DNA from: Cloeon dipterum
Taxonomy: Eukaryota > Arthropoda > Insecta > Ephemeroptera > Baetidae
Length of the DNA stretch: 64,000 nt
Direction of reading: 5' to 3'
NCBI RefSeq assembly: GCF_949628265.1
Contig: NC_088787.1
Span: 6,872,501-6,936,500 of the forward strand
Shown piece by piece: positions 1 through 11,607 of this stretch (position 1 is its first letter; the number at the start of each line of letters is the position of its first letter). Made by a program: the position numbers and the translations under genes. The notes under the pieces are model-generated. The model saw only the letters and a program-made list of their open reading frames with translations, was not told the origin of the DNA and did not search any database.

Positions 1-165
1 AGCCACTGTAATTTTGATTTCACTTACCTTATATCCTCGACTATCGCCCGAAAGTGCAGAGTGTGGTTATACTTCTTGGTGGTAAAATTAGCAACAGTTC
101 TCGCGACAGACTGAAGCTTGGCTACTCTCTGTTCGTGACTAATAAAACAACGCGCTGCTTCAACC
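1..165 (-). other. 5' noncoding exon and promoter side of an LRR-gene copy lying left of the window
   Basis: On the minus strand an exon ends at position 28, followed by a good donor (AAG|GTAAGTG). The exon sequence is nearly identical to the 5' noncoding exon of the LRR gene at 8308 and upstream. The rest of this copy would lie off the left edge. No ATG is seen in the exon, so it is probably untranslated, as in its paralogue. Confidence 0.6.
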
Positions 166-515
166 CCTGATTGTTATGTTATTTTAGTTTTCAAAGAATA
201 TTGTTCATCACCGAAAATATGTCCAAAACGATAATGTCTGTAACGCATTTAGTATGAAAAAATTAATAACATGATGTTGTTTTCAGACCTTTGAATAATA
301 AAAATTGCTTAGCCCAGGAAGATATATATTTTGTGTATTATTGTTTCTTGGATAACAATACTAAATTATTTTTTCGCGGGTAAAGTCTTGAATATTTTTT
401 AGCATTTAATTAATACAGGAATTTCTCCTGGTGAATTGAGCCAGCATAGAACAGAGCATTTTGCTCGTGCGATTTTCCCTGTGTCGCTAGCGTCGAAATA
501 AATTTTCACGAGCTG
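1..515. repeat. Segmental duplication block X, copy A (pairs with 8281-8818)
   Basis: About 500 bases align almost base for base with 8281-8818, with small indels (for example about 14 extra bases in the second copy near 8513). The block covers the 5' exon and upstream flank of the LRR genes. Both copies are in the same orientation, which fits tandem duplication. Confidence 0.9.
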
Positions 516-1508
516 TGTGGGGGCAAAATTTTGTTCTCGTGTATTTCATCTTCATAGCAAAAATTCTGCCTCGCAAATCCCCAGATTTTTTACAAAATAT
601 GCATCCAGCTCAACACAATCGCCGATTAGATTGCACAACCAAAGAATATATATGCTACCGGGCGTTAGCCAAGGTTGGCACTCTTCCACGCTGGCCCCTG
701 TGGAAATTTTCATGTTATGATTTCAAAAATTATCGTCCAAACAATCTGAGCAGTATAATCAACACCAATTATGCCGAATATTCAATCGAATTTTTAAGTA
801 AAACTCGCAAATGTGGGAGAGTCAGAGTTTCCAGTCAAATATTTATTTACTTAAAAATATTATTACAAAATTAAATCAAAATTAAGGATACTTTCATATT
901 TTATAGGGGGAAAAAAATTCCAGAGGTAGGAGAAAAAAATTGTTTCTTGGTCATTCCGCTGCACACTCACAGCAAAAATTTCTCCCCTTCCAACCTGTAG
1001 CAAACGATCCCCGATCCCCGTTGTTGGCTTCAAAAAGCCGCACTTAGTGAGCGAGAGTTATTTATATTCCAGGCAAGGCGACGTGCTCTTCTTTTCACTC
1101 CCCTTTCAAGGTATAGTAATCCTTCAATTATTTTACAAAATATTAAAACAGTAGGGTACATACAATAAGCTTTCAAATTTAAATTTTTTGAATGAATTGA
1201 TGATAAAATTCAAATCAGTTTCAAAGATGTTTTAATTATAAATTGCAATAATATTAAGAACAAACTTTCGAGAAATAGTAATTTTTGTTCATTTAAACAT
1301 GCAATCGCACTGCTCAATGATGAAATTCTCTACATTTTGATCGTTGGATATGCGACACCAATGCGGATATTTGTCCTGCAATAACTTCAAAAATTCCAAG
1401 AATAGGAATCTTGAGCATGGAAGCGGCAGAAAGATTTATACGAATTATTCATAGTATTTTGCCATTGTTTACTAAAAACGCAAATATCTCTAGAAACAAC
1501 CCTGCAAA
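516..1508. other. Intergenic stretch upstream of the TAZ-finger gene
   Basis: AT-rich DNA with a few overlapping short open frames (such as 515-874) that look like chance: no splice support and no recognisable domain. The last few hundred bases probably hold the promoter of the plus-strand gene starting at 1509. I see no clear TATA element. Confidence 0.5.
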
Positions 1509-3319
1509 ATGAGTAAATCACCCGAAATACCTATGGATGAAATTGCGGCTCCTCAGCCGGGAAGTTGCTCAGAAAGTTCGGCTGCAGCATCATCTTCTGA
1601 AGATGGAGATAGTGACCAGCTACCTAGTGCTTCACTTCCAAAGGGAAAAGGTGTTCTGAAAGCAAAATTGATCCTGGATGTATGATTTGTCTTTTTATTT
1701 CTGTTTTAAGTGAGTTTTAATATAATTAATTTGCCAATAGGAAAATCTTCAAAACACACTGATGATGGAGATAGTGGTTGATGGCGAAAGGCTGCACGGT
1801 ATGCATTATAACATGCTTTAGGAAATGAAGTTCAGAAAAATATCACAACCACAATTTTTGTTTTTGAAAATATTATCACATGTAAAAGTTTTATTTTTTG
1901 CGTTGTGTAATACATTTTATTTCGATTAAAACATCTTAAACGATATTTTTTAGGTGAAAAGGACTATTTCCTTAATATACACAACACAATTCAAGCTGGT
2001 GCGTTGATTACCCTCAGACATATCATTGACGGGAGGGAGCTATGTAACGATGTGAACTGTTCCCTATGTTTTCATTTGTCGGAGACGACAAATACCAATA
2101 GGAGCACGAAGGACCAGAAAAGTATATCTCAGTTTTTCTATATTGCCTGTAAGAATATAATTTTTTAATGTGACGCAGCTTTGCCTTCGAGCGGAACGGG
2201 AAACGTTGCGCATTCTCTGCTTGTAACTTCCGGAAATGCGGCTGGTGCTTCATCATCATCATTTATATTTGGAGCGCGATTGTGGTGGGCAACCTTTGGC
2301 CTCATTACCAAAGGAAAGATGTGGTATTAACATAAAATATACCCGGCTTGTACGCTTTAAATCTAAATTACAGAATTAATATGAATTATAACATATTTAT
2401 TATGCCCTTAGAGTGGATTAGACGCAATGCTATCGATGGAAATACCAACCATGAATCGCAAACGACTGCAAGGTAAGCCGTTTTGTTTCATGACATAAAG
2501 TTTGTTTTTCATTAATTGGAAAAAATAATATCACATGTAAAAATGCTATTTTATTTTTAAAATATGCAATAATTATAATAATTAAAACTATACTTTACAG
2601 GTGATAAAGTCTATATGGTTCAACTGCTCAAAGCAATAGAAGTTGGTGCGTTGGATTTCCTCAGACAATTTGAGGCCGCACAATTTAACTGTCACATAGA
2701 TTATGAATTTCCAGAGAGTAAGTTGTTTAAAAATAATTAAAGCTAACAAGGTCACCTAGGGTTGTGGAGGGTTTTTAATCGCACAGAATTTCCTTTATTC
2801 ACATTTTACATATCAAAACCCACAGCATCTAATCCACTCTGCGTGATCGACGTAATAATGCAAAAAAACTCGACAGCGTGGTCCTGGGCAACGAATGCGC
2901 GCAGGGACGAATGACTCTTTATCAAAAGCAACAGACTTTGTCACTAATTAGCTTTTTATGCTATCTTAGAGGTATCGAAACAAACAGCGATGACAGAAAG
3001 GTATATAATAGAATATTTATTTTACTCTTGCATCATTAATTTGTCTGAAATGTTTGTATTTTTGCTTCAGTGCACCCAGCACCCGACCTGCACCTATATG
3101 AGCATAAATTTTGATCACGTGGTTGCGTGCGAGAAAGGAGAATCGTGCGCCGAGCCTGATTGCCCGCCCACTTGCCTGTTAATTGATCACTGGAAGAAGT
3201 GCAAACAGGATAAAAAATGTCAAGTGTGCCATCATGTCGGAAGGATTTTTGTTGAAACCGATGACATCTGCAAGTACACGTTATCATTTAATTTAAACTT
3301 TTTTAACCGCGGAAAATAG
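1509..3319 (+). CDS. Protein with duplicated two-exon module and a C-terminal TAZ-type zinc finger
   Basis: Model: 1509-1679, 1741-1798, 1954-2148, 2179-2222, 2412-2472, 2601-2717, 2972-3000, 3071-3319; all phases agree. Exon 1 encodes a Ser/Glu-rich 57-residue leader. Exons 2-3 and 5-6 encode two related modules: each begins with a MEI-containing exon of 19-20 codons that leaves one base, then an exon starting G(E/D)K and containing GAL..LR. The last exon holds two HCCC zinc motifs, HVVACEKGESCAEPDC and HWKKCKQDKKCQVC, spaced as in the TAZ domains of CBP/p300, which bind transactivation domains. No KIX, bromodomain or HAT domain is seen. The exon 3, 4 and 7 ends are the weakest calls; the exon 7 acceptor (TTAGAG) was chosen to keep frame. 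It may be a lineage-specific CBP-derived or TAZ-only protein. Function unknown. Confidence 0.6.
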
Positions 3320-3934
3320 AGCAAGACCGGCAAATCAAGTTCTTGAAAACGAAATTTTATTATACTATTTTATTACTGCTATATATATGACTTATTGTCA
3401 AAAGTATCATTTTGTCGTTTTTATAAGACCATTATACATCCTTCTAAATTGACATTAATTAAACTTTTATAATGTATGTGGTAAATGTGCAGAACTAACC
3501 GCTAGACAAAATTGAGATGTGATTTTACAACTCAATAAAGTGCACTGAATCTACCCACCTCTAAATAATTTATGCATTTTAATTTTCGACAGTGACATGA
3601 TAGTTATAGATTAGCTTTAATGCAAAGTAGAAACGTCCAAATAAGTGGATCGAAGTATTTCCAACATGAAATTCTGTTGAAAATTTAAGGTATTTTCTTG
3701 AACAAAGACGTAACACTGAATTTCAAACTTCAAACAAAGCAGCGCACAAATTAAAAAAAAGAACTGTTAATAATTAATTTATTGTGGTTTTTAATGCTGT
3801 AAATTTGAAATCGTAACTGTGTATGCTTTCGATTTTGGTTTTAAAATTTGATAGTCAAATTTGAAGTGAGAGATTTAAGAATTCCCTACATTGGTCATCA
3901 TTTTTATTGAAGATCCACAAAGAAGATTTCACTC
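3320..3934. other. 3' flank of the TAZ-finger gene
   Basis: AT-rich DNA with no convincing open frame. AATAAA near 3534 (ctcaataaagtgc) could be the polyadenylation signal of the upstream plus-strand gene. Confidence 0.4.
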
Positions 3935-4635
3935 CAGTGGTTCCAGCAGAATAACATTATTGAAATAATGCTATGGACAGTGGTAGAAATGAAATAAAAT
4001 ATTTTGTGTACATTTTTCCCCATGTGCCGTTGTCGTGACAGGACAGTCGGCGGCCTCGTCTGCGCTAAAATGCAGACCCAAGAACCACCGCTTCGCCGCG
4101 GCCAGAGCAAGAAATCTCCCCATGCAAGACCGAGAGTGAAAGCACTACAGTCCAGCGCAAACACACAAACACAACCATGAGCCGCGCGGCAACCACGTAG
4201 CAAGCAAGCAGTGGTCTTCAAAGTAGCACAGGTTGCATAGCTTCTACTTTTGCAGGCGTTTTAAAATAGCGGTGCACTGCCATAAGAATCAGTCATCTCT
4301 GGCATTCGAATAAAAATTCCTTCCAGTTCCTCACACCAACAAACAACAACAGCACCAAGATATTTTTATAAATATTAATTCAGGGATAATGTTCATTTAA
4401 ATGAATGACAATAGAGTAATTATTTGTTGATCGAATTCTAGAAGAAATATGTTTTCAGCTTATATTTTAAATTTAAATTGGATTATTAGCAGTAATATTT
4501 TGGTGATTTCCTATCGTTTCACCAAAAGAAGTTTAAATTTAACTTGCAACAGTGTTTTGAGAAAGCAACAAATTAATTCCAGGTTTACTATATGTATTTC
4601 TAGCTTTCTAAATTCAAAATTTAAATGCAATTAAA
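3935..4635. repeat. Segmental duplication block Y, copy A (pairs with 9158-9820)
   Basis: About 690 bases match 9158-9820 in the same orientation, including a GC-rich core near 4020-4215 (9240-9440 in the other copy). Open frames in the core are not conserved between the copies (indels shift them), so I do not call a gene. The 4636-4969 remainder is AT-rich and shows nothing I recognise. Confidence 0.88.
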
Positions 4636-4969
4636 AAAGAACTGCACTTTTTGGAGTTGTCCTCTGATAAGAGGTGAAAAAATATTAGTTGAGAAGCATT
4701 TAATAGGTGCTAAAAAGTCAACAACTTTAAAAATTTCCCAATTTTAGAGCACCTAAAGAAATAAATAAAAGAAAACCATCAGACAGCATTCATTTTTATT
4801 GTTTTTCAACTTAATTCAGCGTTATTTATACTCTCGTATGAGATGCCATGGAAACGACGAAATATACTGGCCACTAAAAGTTTTCTTGTTTCAGATGGGC
4901 AAAAGGGAAGAAAAATGTTAGAGTTATAGAGATATAATATAAATGAAAAATTTTAGCATTTTAAAGTTG

Positions 4970-7900
4970 CTAGCCCATTCTGCAGGCGAACAGGAACTTG
5001 CCGAGGTTGGGTTGTCTAAACTTTCTGAAGTCGTAAATAGATTTTGACCATGGAGGACCAGGTTGACTAAACCCCACAAATTCGCCCTGCGAGTTATACA
5101 TTGGCGCCAAGCAACACTCTCCGTAAGGTTTTAAGACAACCCGAGTGAATTTCGGGAGAAAGGCGCACGCATTCGTTATCAGAATGTTCACTACTTTAAT
5201 GATGTCGCGTGATTCTTTTCTTAAATGGAAGTAAATTATTAAACTCTTCAGCTCGCGAAGAATTTGTCCATTGGCAATCAAATTTGAAACTTCCTTCAGA
5301 ACATCAAGGTCAATACTAACCCCCCTGCCTAAGGTGAAAGTGACCTTTTCCAGTTTTGGTGCTGAGAGCAGCTGAAGAAGATGTTGACCATAATTACTGT
5401 TCTTACTAGAAAATATATTTTTTGATTAGAATGGAGAGTCAAATCAGATTGCGTCAATCTCTTACAGAATTGGAGTATTCCATGTTAGCTCCTTTAGCTC
5501 GGCAAAGGTTTGTGTTGGCATCAACGGCTCGTCAGAAGAAAAAAAAGCCATATGCAAGACGAGCCTTTCTAACTTCTTGCAACGGTTCATAATTTCTCCC
5601 ATTTTTATGTAGAATGAATAGTTCTGAATAACAAGTTTCCTTAGATTTGAACCGAAACGATCCAAAAAACGGTGAAAAATCTTTTCTGAAGGAAGAGAAG
5701 GATGAACAAAAAGACTCTCCACTTTAGGAAAACCAAGCAGGGAATCGATAATGCTCTCCGACGAGGAATCCAAACCTTCATGCCAGCCAATCTGAAAAAA
5801 ACATAGGCTTTAGAGGTTTTAAGACTTTAACCATAAACAATAAGTGTTGTTAATAAAAATACTGAATACCGTTTTAATCCTAAATTAATCTTATACAATA
5901 ACTTTGCACTTGAAGTGTGTGGGGGGTTTTGAACGAGAAAAGTCGGTGAAGTTGCAAAAATATGGTGGCTGGTGTCGGAATAATCTCGTAATGTGGCTCC
6001 TACCCCGAAAAAGGTTTATAGGAAAGGATTATGATGCGCAGTTGTTTCCTATATTATGAATTTTATTAAAGTTGTAGTCGTAAGCTGCGTGTGTGGACTG
6101 CGACTTGTGGTAGATGGGACGACATCGGAAATGTGTAGACTGGCTGTGGTGCTGTGTTAATGTGGAGTGGTGAGGCTCAGAGAATGGGACGGAACAAAGA
6201 CTCGGGACGTGTCCGAGTGGGTTTGTCAGGGACTTCGGTGAAGCGGGGCGCAGCATCCGAAGTGTATGGTACCGCTTAAGTCCAGGCGTGCGATCGACAA
6301 CATCGGGGACCGAAGCTACATCGTCTCGCTGCGATGGCGATCTTACGTCTTACAGGGTCCTCGTCCAGATTGTCCTCAGGGTTAGTCCGGTCGTCTAGGC
6401 TGCTGCAGGAATTCTCTCTCTTTTGAATTGTGTCTCGTCCGTTTATATATGGGGGTAACCCTACAGGTTATTTAAGTAATCTGATTAAAGTCGAAAAACG
6501 ATATATCCGATGAAGGCTCGTGGTCATCGTTACAATGGGCGGTCGTATTTTAAGAGAGTAAAAATAATTTTCGCGTTTGCATATAACGCGTCGCAAAATC
6601 TATACCAAATACGGTTAAAAGAATTTCTTGCACAGTTGAGACCTTTAAATCTTGGCTGATAGGTTGGGTCTGTGGGTAAAACTATCGGACGGGGGCTTTC
6701 AAGTGGTAGAATGGAACTCGCCAACACCAAAAGCCAAAACGCACCGCTAGATTTTTCCTCTCAAGTTCATGTCGAGATTTTTAACCGTTCAAAATTAAGA
6801 ATTTGACTTGAAAGTTTTTTCTTCATTTTAGGTACAAATTTGGGTCAACCTTGAGTGGGCTGGGTCCCTGTGGGCCTGGTGCGCCCATGTTATCCGTTCG
6901 CGGTGTTATTGGGACCCGGAATTCAGCATTCGTGCTAGTGCAGTGCGCGCCCTTCCCTCTCCAAGGACAGGAATAAAAAAATAGAGTGAGAGAACCGAAA
7001 AATTCCCAGTGGTTGCAAAACATTTTCGATTTCTATGTTAATAATACATAGGGATGTTATTGTGTCTAAAATATGTTGTGTTTACCGTAAGATGCCTCAC
7101 TTCCGGGAAATCGAGGTGAATTGGCAGCGCGGTTGGATAGACGGCCAAATTCATTATTGAGGAGGTCTCCAAGGGCCATCTAACTTGGCGTAATAGGTGA
7201 GGAACATCGACATCCCATTGGTCCACCAATCTAAGCTTCGGCAGGTGTTCAATGCACAAAAGCGTCAGTTCTTCTTGTATTGGAGATCCTAATTCATACT
7301 CTGAAAAATTAAACACTTTCAAACGAGAAAAGCTTCGTTTAAATTTGTCAATTGATCCAAAATCCTGGGAACTGCTTTCATTAATCCTGACGTCGACATA
7401 TTCCAACAACTGAAGAGTCTCGCAAATCTGCATGAGATCAGAAAATTCAACTTGCACACACATGGAAATCTCGAGCTTTTTGAGCTTGCTCAGACTGCAA
7501 ATGGCTTCAAGTGAGGCTTGATCTAAATTGTAGCATGGCCTAAAATTACTCGATAATATGTATATTTCAGCCATTGAATTTCGTCCGTTTAATATCAGTG
7601 ACTGAACGTTGGGAGCGTCAGCCGCGATCATCTGTACAACCTGTGAGTGACTCCACTTTTAGAAAATTATAAAGAAAAGTGAATTACGTCATTTCATTAC
7701 CCTCGTAAGTTGTTCGTGGAGGTTTTCGTGCGGACAAAAGGACATGAGCCCGTCGAGCTCAATTAATTTCGTCTCCAAACTCAGCAAAAAGGAAAAATCC
7801 TTGAGCTTCTTTTCGAAATTTTGAATACTATCCCCAAAAGCACAATCAAACTTCTGGCTGGTCAGCTCCCGCAGCAATTTATCGCGCAAACAAACAGCTG

Positions 7901-8120
7901 AAAAGTTATATTAAATTTTTGTTATTCTGCAATTAAAAATAAAAAATAAAAATAAGACTGATTTACGCAGAGATTTCAGCCTCGTCCCGTATTCTTCAAA
8001 ATCTTGGTAGAAATCAAGATTCTTCACGATTTTTCGTCGTGAAAGCTCAAGCAAACTGCAACTTCTTGATATATTTAGCAGTTTCCTCTTTGTCAACTTC
8101 AGTTTCTCCTTGTCGTTCAT
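4970..8120 (-). CDS. Leucine-rich-repeat protein, F-box/LRR-like
   Basis: Five coding exons on the minus strand: 7967-8120, 7701-7897, 7086-7640, 5466-5791, 4970-5405. Phases fit throughout and give 555 residues. The start is the ATG at 8120. Residues 50-70 (LPVCLRDKLLRELT) resemble the helical start of an F-box, but a full F-box is not evident. From about residue 115 on there are degenerate leucine-rich repeats with spacing such as VQSLILNG, LKKLEISMC, LRKLVIQN, LERLVLHM and LKELTWNT. LRR proteins of this type usually act as binding scaffolds, often as ubiquitin-ligase substrate receptors; that is inference here. A noncoding 5' exon lies at 8308 and above. The third coding intron (5792-7085) carries a compositionally distinct insert. 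A second copy of the gene begins off the left edge. Confidence 0.8.
5916..6534 (-). mobile_element. Possible solo LTR or other TE-derived insert in an LRR-gene intron
   Basis: This part of the intron has higher GC and a sharp change of composition. Read on the minus strand it starts TGTAACGATG, has a TATATAAA box near 6446-6453, later an AATAAAATTC signal near 6060, and ends in CACACA. This layout resembles a retrotransposon LTR with TG...CA ends. I found no clear target-site duplication, primer-binding site or polypurine tract, and the adjoining 6535-7030 stretch is also odd but unassigned. Boundaries are tentative. Confidence 0.35.
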
Positions 8121-8280
8121 GATGAATTGTCTTTGAGAACAAAAAAAAAACTTTAAAGTCAACGCGTGAAAGGGAAGCTAATAAACTCTTAATAATTAGG
8201 AACCTTTTAATTGATCAAGAGACTAAAACTCAAATTTCAATCGTTAACAAACTTTGACTCGTCAATTCCGATCAATATCA

Positions 8281-8818
8281 GCCACTATAATTTTGATTTC
8301 GCTTACCTTATATCCTCGACTATCGCCCGAAAGTGCAGAGTGTGGTTATACTTCTTGGTGGTAAAATTAGCAGCAATTCTCGTGACAGACTAACGCTCGC
8401 TGCTGCTCTCTGTTCGTGACGAATAAAACAACGCGCTTCTTCAACCCCTGATTGTTATATGTTATTTTAGTTTTCAAAGACTATTGTTTCATCACCGAAA
8501 ATATGTCCAAAACAAGTTGAGGAGACAATAATGTCTGTAACGCAATATTTAGTATGAAAAAAATTAATAACATATGATGTTTTTGCATCCTTTTCAGAAT
8601 AAAAATTGCTTCAATCAGGAAAATATATTTTGTGTATTATTTTTTCTTGGATAACAATACTTAATTATTTTTCGCTGGTAAGGTCTGGAATCTTTTTTAG
8701 CATTTAATTAATTTAGAAATTTCTCCTGGTGAATGGAGCCAGCATATAGAACAAAGCATTTTGCTCGTGCGATTTTCCCTGTTTCGCTGGGGTCGAAATA
8801 TATTTTCATGAACAATTA
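8281..8818. repeat. Segmental duplication block X, copy B
   Basis: Partner of 1-515. On the minus strand it contains the noncoding first exon of the LRR gene, ending at 8307 with donor AAG|GTAAGC, and its upstream flank. No ATG occurs in the exon, so translation should begin in the next exon at 8120. Confidence 0.88.
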
Positions 8819-9157
8819 TATGCTGTGGGCGCTTCCAAACACTTCAAACTGAATAATATCAAATGTTGGGACAATTCCCGTAATTGTCACAGGTGGCAAT
8901 GCAAATGTGAGCGGCGCATCTTTGATGCACAATCTTAGACTCGCACCGAAGTAGGCGAATCAAAATGTTGTCTCTCTGAAGTGGAAGGAGATTTCGTGCG
9001 GGACAAACGGGAATTTCATTAGATGATCTGACCCGAACAACGGGGCAAGGTGTTTGATTCGTCGTTAGTTAATGTGAATTGCTGATTTATTCGTTTAATT
9101 TGTAACAATTATAATTTTGTTTGTTACTTTTATAGTTCAATTTCACAATAATTGCCA
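8819..9157. other. Unique spacer between duplication blocks X and Y
   Basis: About 340 bases without a gene. In the other copy the same junction is occupied by the 3.4 kb that includes the TAZ-finger gene. Confidence 0.6.
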
Positions 9158-9820
9158 TTCCAAATTCCAGCAGAAAAACATTATTGAAATAATGCTATGG
9201 ACAGTGGTAGACATGAAATAAAAAAATTTCTGTACATTTTTCCACATGTGCCGTTGTCGTGACAGGACAGTCGGCGGCCTCGTCTGCGCTAATGCAGACC
9301 CAAGAACCACCGTTCCGCCGCGGCCAGAGCGAGAATCTCGCCCTGCAAGATCGAGAGTGAAAGCACTACAGTCCAGCGCAAACACACAAACACGATTCGC
9401 GAGGCGCGAGGTAGCGTGCCGCCACGCACAACCATGAAGCAAAAGCAAGCAGTGGTCTCCAGGGTAGCACAGGTTGCATAACTTCTCTTTTTGCAGGCGT
9501 TTTAAAATAACGGTGCCACTTCAAGAAGTACAAACAACAACAGCTGCAAGATATTTTCATAAATATAAATTCAGGATAAATGTTTATTCAAATGAATGAC
9601 AAGAGAGTCATTTTTTGTTGAGCGAATTCTAGTAAAAATATGTTTTAGCCTATATTTTAACTTTAAATTGGAAGATAAGCTGGAATATTTGTGTGATTTC
9701 CTATCGTTTCACCAAAAGAGATGAAAATTTAACTTGGAAAAGTGTTTGAGCGATAGAGTGACAAATTCCGGGATTACTATACATATTTCTAGCTAGCTAA
9801 AATCAATAATTAAATTATTT
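9158..9820. repeat. Segmental duplication block Y, copy B
   Basis: Partner of 3935-4635, same orientation. Its short minus-strand open frame (9143-9448) shares only parts with the other copy, and the reading frame is not kept, so it is not called as a gene. Confidence 0.85.
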
Positions 9821-10048
9821 TAAACAAATCTATACCATAATTCACTAAATGGGTTAGCCGCAATAATCATATGAAAACAAGAAAACATGTTGTGAACATA
9901 TATTTTTTAAATCTGAACCTCTAGAAGAAAATACTAACTCCATAATATGTGAAATTAAATCTTGAACGTTATTGCCTTCGTTTTGCGTATCCCTCTTTTG
10001 AACAGGATTAACAAAAAAACTCAGCAGGAAATTTAGCTTCTCCATCCA

Positions 10049-11008
10049 CTACTTTTTCAGGGCTGGAATTTTGTCATATTCTGAAAGAAATAAAGCCGTT
10101 GAAAACAAAACCAATAGATTCGAATAACTCACCAACTGAGATGACTCGGAAGTCGTGGGCCCATTCTTCGGTAAACCCCTTCAGCAAGGAATGAATTCTG
10201 TCGAAATAATAAAAATTAAAGAGCAAATTTCAAAATTGACCATTTTTTACTTGGATTCAACGACGCAGTAGTTGCAGAGGACGTCATTTTTTGCGAGTTT
10301 TACCAAGTACTTATCTGCACCGAAGAACTTGCGACTGCTTTTCTTGTTCACGAACGTCACCAGAAACGGTTCAACGTCGCTTTCGTTCAGTGGGCGCTTG
10401 CAAATGCGACAACGACGAACCTCTATTATTTTATCTTTTTTTATTCGACAGCATTTAAACATTTCTACTCCAATTACAGATGAGCTTTCCCTGCGATACA
10501 AGATGAGTTAAACATCAGTTAACGGGTACATCTTTTTTTCTAAATTCAATTTATTAAATAAGAATTGTTAAATATATTCAAGTTCTCCCTGCCGCAGGAA
10601 ACAGACGGGTTAGCAAAAGAGAAACAAAATTTATGCCCTCAATGAAATTCTATTCCTCCGCTAAAACGCGATTTTTTTCCTTCGCTCGCGAAATAATTCC
10701 AACACAGTGTTTCTCTTTTACTGCAAACGCGCTCGCCGCGGTGACATCACCCTTTCTAACGCTCATAAAATATTCACTGAATAATTTTCTCTTAAAAATT
10801 TAAAATGTTCAAACAAATAACTAAATGGCAAGAAAGACTAAGACTTACTCAAAAATGTCAAAGTTTAAATTGTTTTCATTAATCGATCCTGTTGATTGCG
10901 TAATGTAGTTTGAAAAATAAGAAAAATAAAAACATTTACTTACGATATACACGAGGTGCGGCTTTTGACTGATTCGGAGATGAAATACAAAATTGTCTAC
11001 ATACGGCA
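10049..11008 (-). CDS. Uncharacterised protein with two Cys pairs (probable zinc-binding), N-terminus not found
   Basis: Five in-phase minus-strand exons: 10944-11008, 10849-10888, 10251-10490, 10133-10197, 10049-10080, ending at TAG 10049-10051. The chain stays open through all four introns. The third exon encodes RRCRICKRPL and, about 40 residues later, VLCNYC, two CxxC knuckles that could bind one zinc ion. It is otherwise Lys-rich, with a WAHDF-containing C-terminal part. The first listed exon enters with two bases missing from its first codon, so at least one upstream exon exists, possibly near 11262-11320. If the upstream chain is wrong, the ATG at 10462 would give a 103-residue protein. 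I do not recognise the family. After the stop the frame stays open for 64 more codons (to 9854). Confidence 0.55.
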
Positions 11009-11607
11009 CTAAAATTAAATTGAATAACTGATCAAATTGAGGTTCTAATATCAAATGAAGAGGCTCTAACTATCGTATCACAACATATCCCTCTATGGCG
11101 ACTTCCAATAAATATTGTTAAAATGCACTGGAAAACATGTTGATTTTCTGAATGAAAAAATACACGGCAGAAACATAACAACGTAAATGAAATGACAACA
11201 TTAGTATCACACGCCGGCACATTGTTGTGTAGCTTCTCTGTCCAGCAAAACTTTTTCTTACTATCAATAAAATTGGAGATATGAATCTATTTTTAACTGA
11301 AACATCTGGTAACATGTATTTACTGTTAAAATAAAAAATAAGGAAACAACCTCAAATTTGAAATTGGGTAATGTTCCCAGGTTGCCGTTTAAAATACCGA
11401 GAAAATCGGATCCTGATCAAGCTAATTGAAAATCATTAATTATTTCGTCGAAAGGGAAATTTACCACATAATTTCGAAATCAAGCGAAATGCAATCAATG
11501 TCTGGAAATTTTTAATTAATGTTATTAATTAAATTAAAATTTTCAAGATATTTGGCAAAATTTAAATTTTATACAGTCTTAATTTAAATTTTGTTCATAT
11601 TAGAGAT
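11009..11607. other. Gap that may hold an upstream exon of the Cys-pair gene
   Basis: AT-rich. On the minus strand, 11262-11320 is framed by an acceptor (TTTTAACAG) and a donor (GATA|GTAAGA), and carries an ATG followed by 17 codons; it could be a 5' exon, but I could not chain it in phase to 11008. Confidence 0.3.

Noticed and set aside
9143-9448. 101-codon minus-strand frame in duplication block Y
   Set aside because: The frame is not conserved in the other copy of the block.
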